Assembly (NCBI GenBank): GCA_036873135.1
Contig: JAPTYO010000007.1
Location: 15,606,763 to 15,670,762 of the forward strand
Length of the DNA: 64,000 nt
Source of the DNA: Clarkia xantiana subsp. parviflora
Taxonomy: Eukaryota; Streptophyta; Magnoliopsida; Myrtales; Onagraceae
Direction of reading: 5' to 3'
Position 1 is the stretch's first letter. Each line of letters opens with the position of its first letter. The notes below the pieces were generated by a model. The model saw nothing but the letters and a program-made list of their open reading frames with translations. It did not search any database and had not been told where the DNA came from. Positions 63,428-64,000 of this stretch are shown piece by piece. The position numbers and the translations under genes were made by a program.

Positions 63428-64000
63428 TCTTCAACACATATAAATATATATATTAATTAGTGACGGAGCCACGTATAGTTGAGGGTGTAATTGCATCCCC
63501 TCAACTTATAGAAATTAGCGTACGTATACTAGTGAATACATAAATTTTGCAATCGTCACTTAAATGAATGTTACACCTCTCATTTAAATATGAAAGTGGT
63601 GCAGCATTAAACATGAATAATAAGTATATGTATATACTATTTAACTCAGTATATTTAATCTATACATTGTTCGTACTCTAAGATTATATATAATATTTAT
63701 CTAAATGACGATATATAATTATACAAAGTATTATAAAAAATAGCAAGTTTTTTTTTGTTCATAAGTAGTTCAATGAGGGGTAATTTCCCGAAAAACATAT
63801 TTGAGTCAGTTAATAATGAGTGTGTTATGTTTCCTTTTCAAAGTATGAAAACTCGTAATATTCATTATAATTTCTTGGTGTTTAAATTTTAAATTATTAG
63901 TTTCTTAGTTTTTGTTTTTATTTTTATATATGAATAGTTATTTTTTCTTTTTCCGCAAGTATTTTTTGAATTTTTAAATAATTATCTATATACATTAGAA
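63428..64000. other. AT-rich end of window with a possible transposon start
   Basis: TTAGTGACGGAGCCACGTATAG at 63459 looks like one end of a further GGCGGAGCCA-class hAT element whose other end would lie beyond the window. Confidence 0.4.

Overview
This is nuclear DNA from a flowering plant, most likely a eudicot: AT-rich intergenic DNA, multi-exon genes with short GT-AG introns, plant-only protein families and a dense, diverse set of small transposons. I cannot name the species. No tRNA, rRNA, CRISPR or bacterial-type operon is seen.

Six protein-coding loci can be supported. Five have exon chains that I joined by hand and that close in frame. They are, left to right: a CPK32-type calcium-dependent protein kinase (minus, 15328-18261, 8 exons, 528 aa); a chloroplast TypA/BipA translational GTPase of the SVR3 type (minus, 20104-24931, 14 exons, 679 aa, one GC-AG intron); a group-4 remorin (minus, 30866-32885, 3 exons, 267 aa); a STRUBBELIG-family LRR receptor-like protein with a kinase-dead catalytic loop (plus, 34758-38116, 15 exons, 686 aa); an AGK2-type guanylate kinase with an N-terminal extension (plus, 45347-47582, 10 coding exons, 399 aa); and a single-exon SIAMESE-related CDK inhibitor (minus, 59506-59814, 102 aa). 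CPK32, the group-4 remorin and AGK2 are, as I recall, consecutive genes in Arabidopsis (AT3G57530, AT3G57540, AT3G57550), so the gene order looks anciently conserved. Here the TypA and SRF genes lie among them.

The remaining sequence is mostly transposon debris. 1-14.4 kb holds hAT-type MITEs, two foldback MITEs, a GGTACC-rich foldback element and a LINE-like insertion with a 17-bp target duplication. 25-30.6 kb holds hAT elements built of ACCGGT words, a Mutator-like element, a 1.14-kb TRIM retrotransposon on the minus strand and a nested GAGTCGAG-word element. 38.5-43.8 kb holds a decayed GAGTCGAG element, an LTR-like leader, a LINE RNase H relic, a decayed Ty1-copia element and a foldback element containing a hAT. 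50-52 kb is a PIF/Harbinger-like element with a nested ACCGGT element. 54.9-59.3 kb is a complete-ended CACTA (En/Spm) element. 62.5-63.4 kb is a SINE-like unit broken by a hAT that is itself broken by another hAT. Most boundaries were fixed by finding terminal inverted repeats plus target-site duplications of the expected length.

The genes do not form an operon-like unit. Their likely roles are separate: Ca2+ signalling at membranes (CPK32), membrane-nanodomain scaffolding (remorin), chloroplast translation (TypA), tissue-patterning or immune receptor signalling (SRF), GMP phosphorylation (AGK2) and cell-cycle braking (SMR).
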